From Diospyros lotus (Eukaryota > Streptophyta > Magnoliopsida > Ericales > Ebenaceae): DNA of 64,000 nucleotides. Numbering within the stretch: position 1 is the stretch's first letter; every line of letters starts with the position of its first letter. Made by a program: the position numbers and the translations under genes. Of the stretch, positions 62,901-64,000 are shown one piece after another. Location of the stretch: assembly GCF_014633365.1 (NCBI RefSeq), contig NC_068352.1, positions 62,001 through 126,000 on the forward strand, in the 5' to 3' direction. A model generated the notes under the pieces. That model saw nothing but the letters and a program-made list of their open reading frames with translations, made no database searches and was not told where the DNA came from.

Positions 62901-64000
62901 CTCTCTCAACATTCACATTTATCTCTTATAAAAGCAGCCCCTTATTGCACTTGTGAGTCACGAAATTTATTGCCCTTCCTTTTTCTATTCATTCCCCCTC
63001 CTTCTTCTACAGTCGTTTTGTTGGGTTCATACACTGTCTCTTGCTATTCTTTTGTCGCCAAAGCCTGTGACGGAACCATTATGTTTTGGTTCTTCTCCAC
63101 ATTCTTATTGGGTGATCCAAGAATTTGTCTATAATTTTTTCAATTGATATTTCGATATAGAAGGATTTCCTTATTTATTCATTGCGGGTTCTCACATTAT
63201 TTTCTCGAAAAGCACACAAAATTTGAAAGTGTTTGTTGTATTCTGAACGTTAGCCACCTAAATTTTTGTACTGTTTATTGAGGGGTGAAAATTATTCGTA
63301 TATTTACCATCCACTGCTGCCCATTTTCTTATAACATTGGGTACCTTACGTCAAGCAAGCATGATATATTCAATTATATTACAAATCCATCATATATACA
63401 TTGCATGTCATACGGTACGAATCATATGATCATCAATAACCTAAAATAAATTATCCCTTGGATCAAAACATCACATAAGTTGTTAATTGATACGTAGCGC
63501 CGCCCCCCGTCCCCCAGCTAGGATAGTATGCTTTATGCCTCTTCTAGTGCATGCCAAATGCATATTTTCATATATATATATATATATATATATATCCTCC
63601 ATCTGGATGCAGTTAAGACAAAATGACAAATTTTGTCCCTTTCCACAATACTATTGGGTTTTCTTAATTTCCACCATTTAATAAGTCTGTCTGAGTGGGC
63701 TCTCAAAAACTTCAGTTTGAAGGCTCAGTTGGCTTTCTTAAATCAATGTTGGAAACTTTTGCAAACCTCAAATTGTTAAATCCAGGACATTACATAACCT
63801 GCACGAAAGGCTATACATATATTATATATTAATTTAAGCATTTGATGATGACCTAAAATTCATAATTCATTCCCTTGTTGACCAACCATCCAAAAGAATA
63901 GGCACTCCTCCTCCTAAATAATAATAACAAACAATTATAGAAGAAAATGTAAAAAATTTAAAAATAAAACACAAAAAGATGAAAAGGGATGCCTCCCAAG
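59909..64000. other. AT-rich intergenic region, no gene supported
   Basis: No reading frame with protein features. A duplicated block of about 38 bp (aatatctcactatt...aatgat) occurs at 60377-60414 and 60453-60490. A TATA-like ttataaaag at about 62935 lies in sequence that could be an LTR (about 62560-63290), but no partner was found. An (AT)n run sits at about 63570-63594. The last 300 bp are AT-rich without signal. Confidence 0.5.

Noticed and set aside
62935..63147. Plus-strand gene starting after a TATA-like box at 62935
   Set aside because: The 64-codon frame starts with GTG, is hydrophobic low-complexity and has no partner exons; an LTR promoter is as likely.

Overview
This is nuclear DNA from a flowering plant, probably a eudicot. 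The evidence is AT-rich sequence, GT-AG introns, a plant receptor kinase, a DYW-type pentatricopeptide repeat (PPR) gene, a plant-specific membrane protein, organelle-derived DNA and many plant transposons. No bacterial-type operons, CRISPR arrays or rRNA genes were seen. Only three protein-coding genes look intact. All coordinates and alignments were worked out by eye.

Layout. 1-2.87 kb is repetitive sequence I could not assign. 2.87-11.44 kb is a badly decayed Ty3/gypsy-like retrotransposon on the minus strand, with a 2.3-kb 5' LTR, a tRNA primer site, a polypurine tract and a truncated 3' LTR. 13.15-13.78 kb is an intronless gene for a small three-pass membrane protein with a coiled coil. 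14.5-17.06 kb looks organelle-derived and includes a recognisable plastid rpoC2 fragment; it ends beside the stop codon of an intronless PPR-DYW gene (17.10-19.00 kb, minus strand). 19.2-22.6 kb holds degraded terminal-inverted-repeat elements and AT-rich sequence.

22.73-56.26 kb is one leucine-rich-repeat malectin receptor-like kinase gene on the minus strand. I could chain 23 exons with GT-AG junctions and consistent phase into a 1,044-residue open frame. It comprises signal peptide, LRRs on a run of ten 72-nt phase-2 exons, malectin domain, transmembrane helix, complete kinase and tail. The gene spans 33.5 kb because its introns collected transposons. The last intron is about 16 kb and roughly 85% transposon. 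It holds a Ty1/copia element (TSD AGCCT), a second copia element nested in the first one's gag (TSD ATACT), a Mutator-like element nested in its leader (9-bp TSD ACTCTTGTC), a MITE, and a solo LTR of SIRE/Maximus type (TSD AAAAA). Other introns hold a second solo LTR (TSD ATAAC), a decayed RTE-like LINE and related tails, a TRIM-like element and a foldback element.

56.3-64 kb is the 5' flank of the kinase. It includes a non-coding element at 57.07-59.91 kb with an 830-bp unit repeated three times in tandem; the rest is AT-rich sequence without a supported gene.

Functional links. The kinase is expected to act at the plasma membrane. Its last 131 codons lie beyond the 16-kb transposon-filled intron, so a full-length product requires reading through that block. 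The PPR protein is expected to edit organelle RNA. The membrane-protein gene has AACGG cores upstream that could be mitotic elements. There is no sign that the three genes form one pathway.
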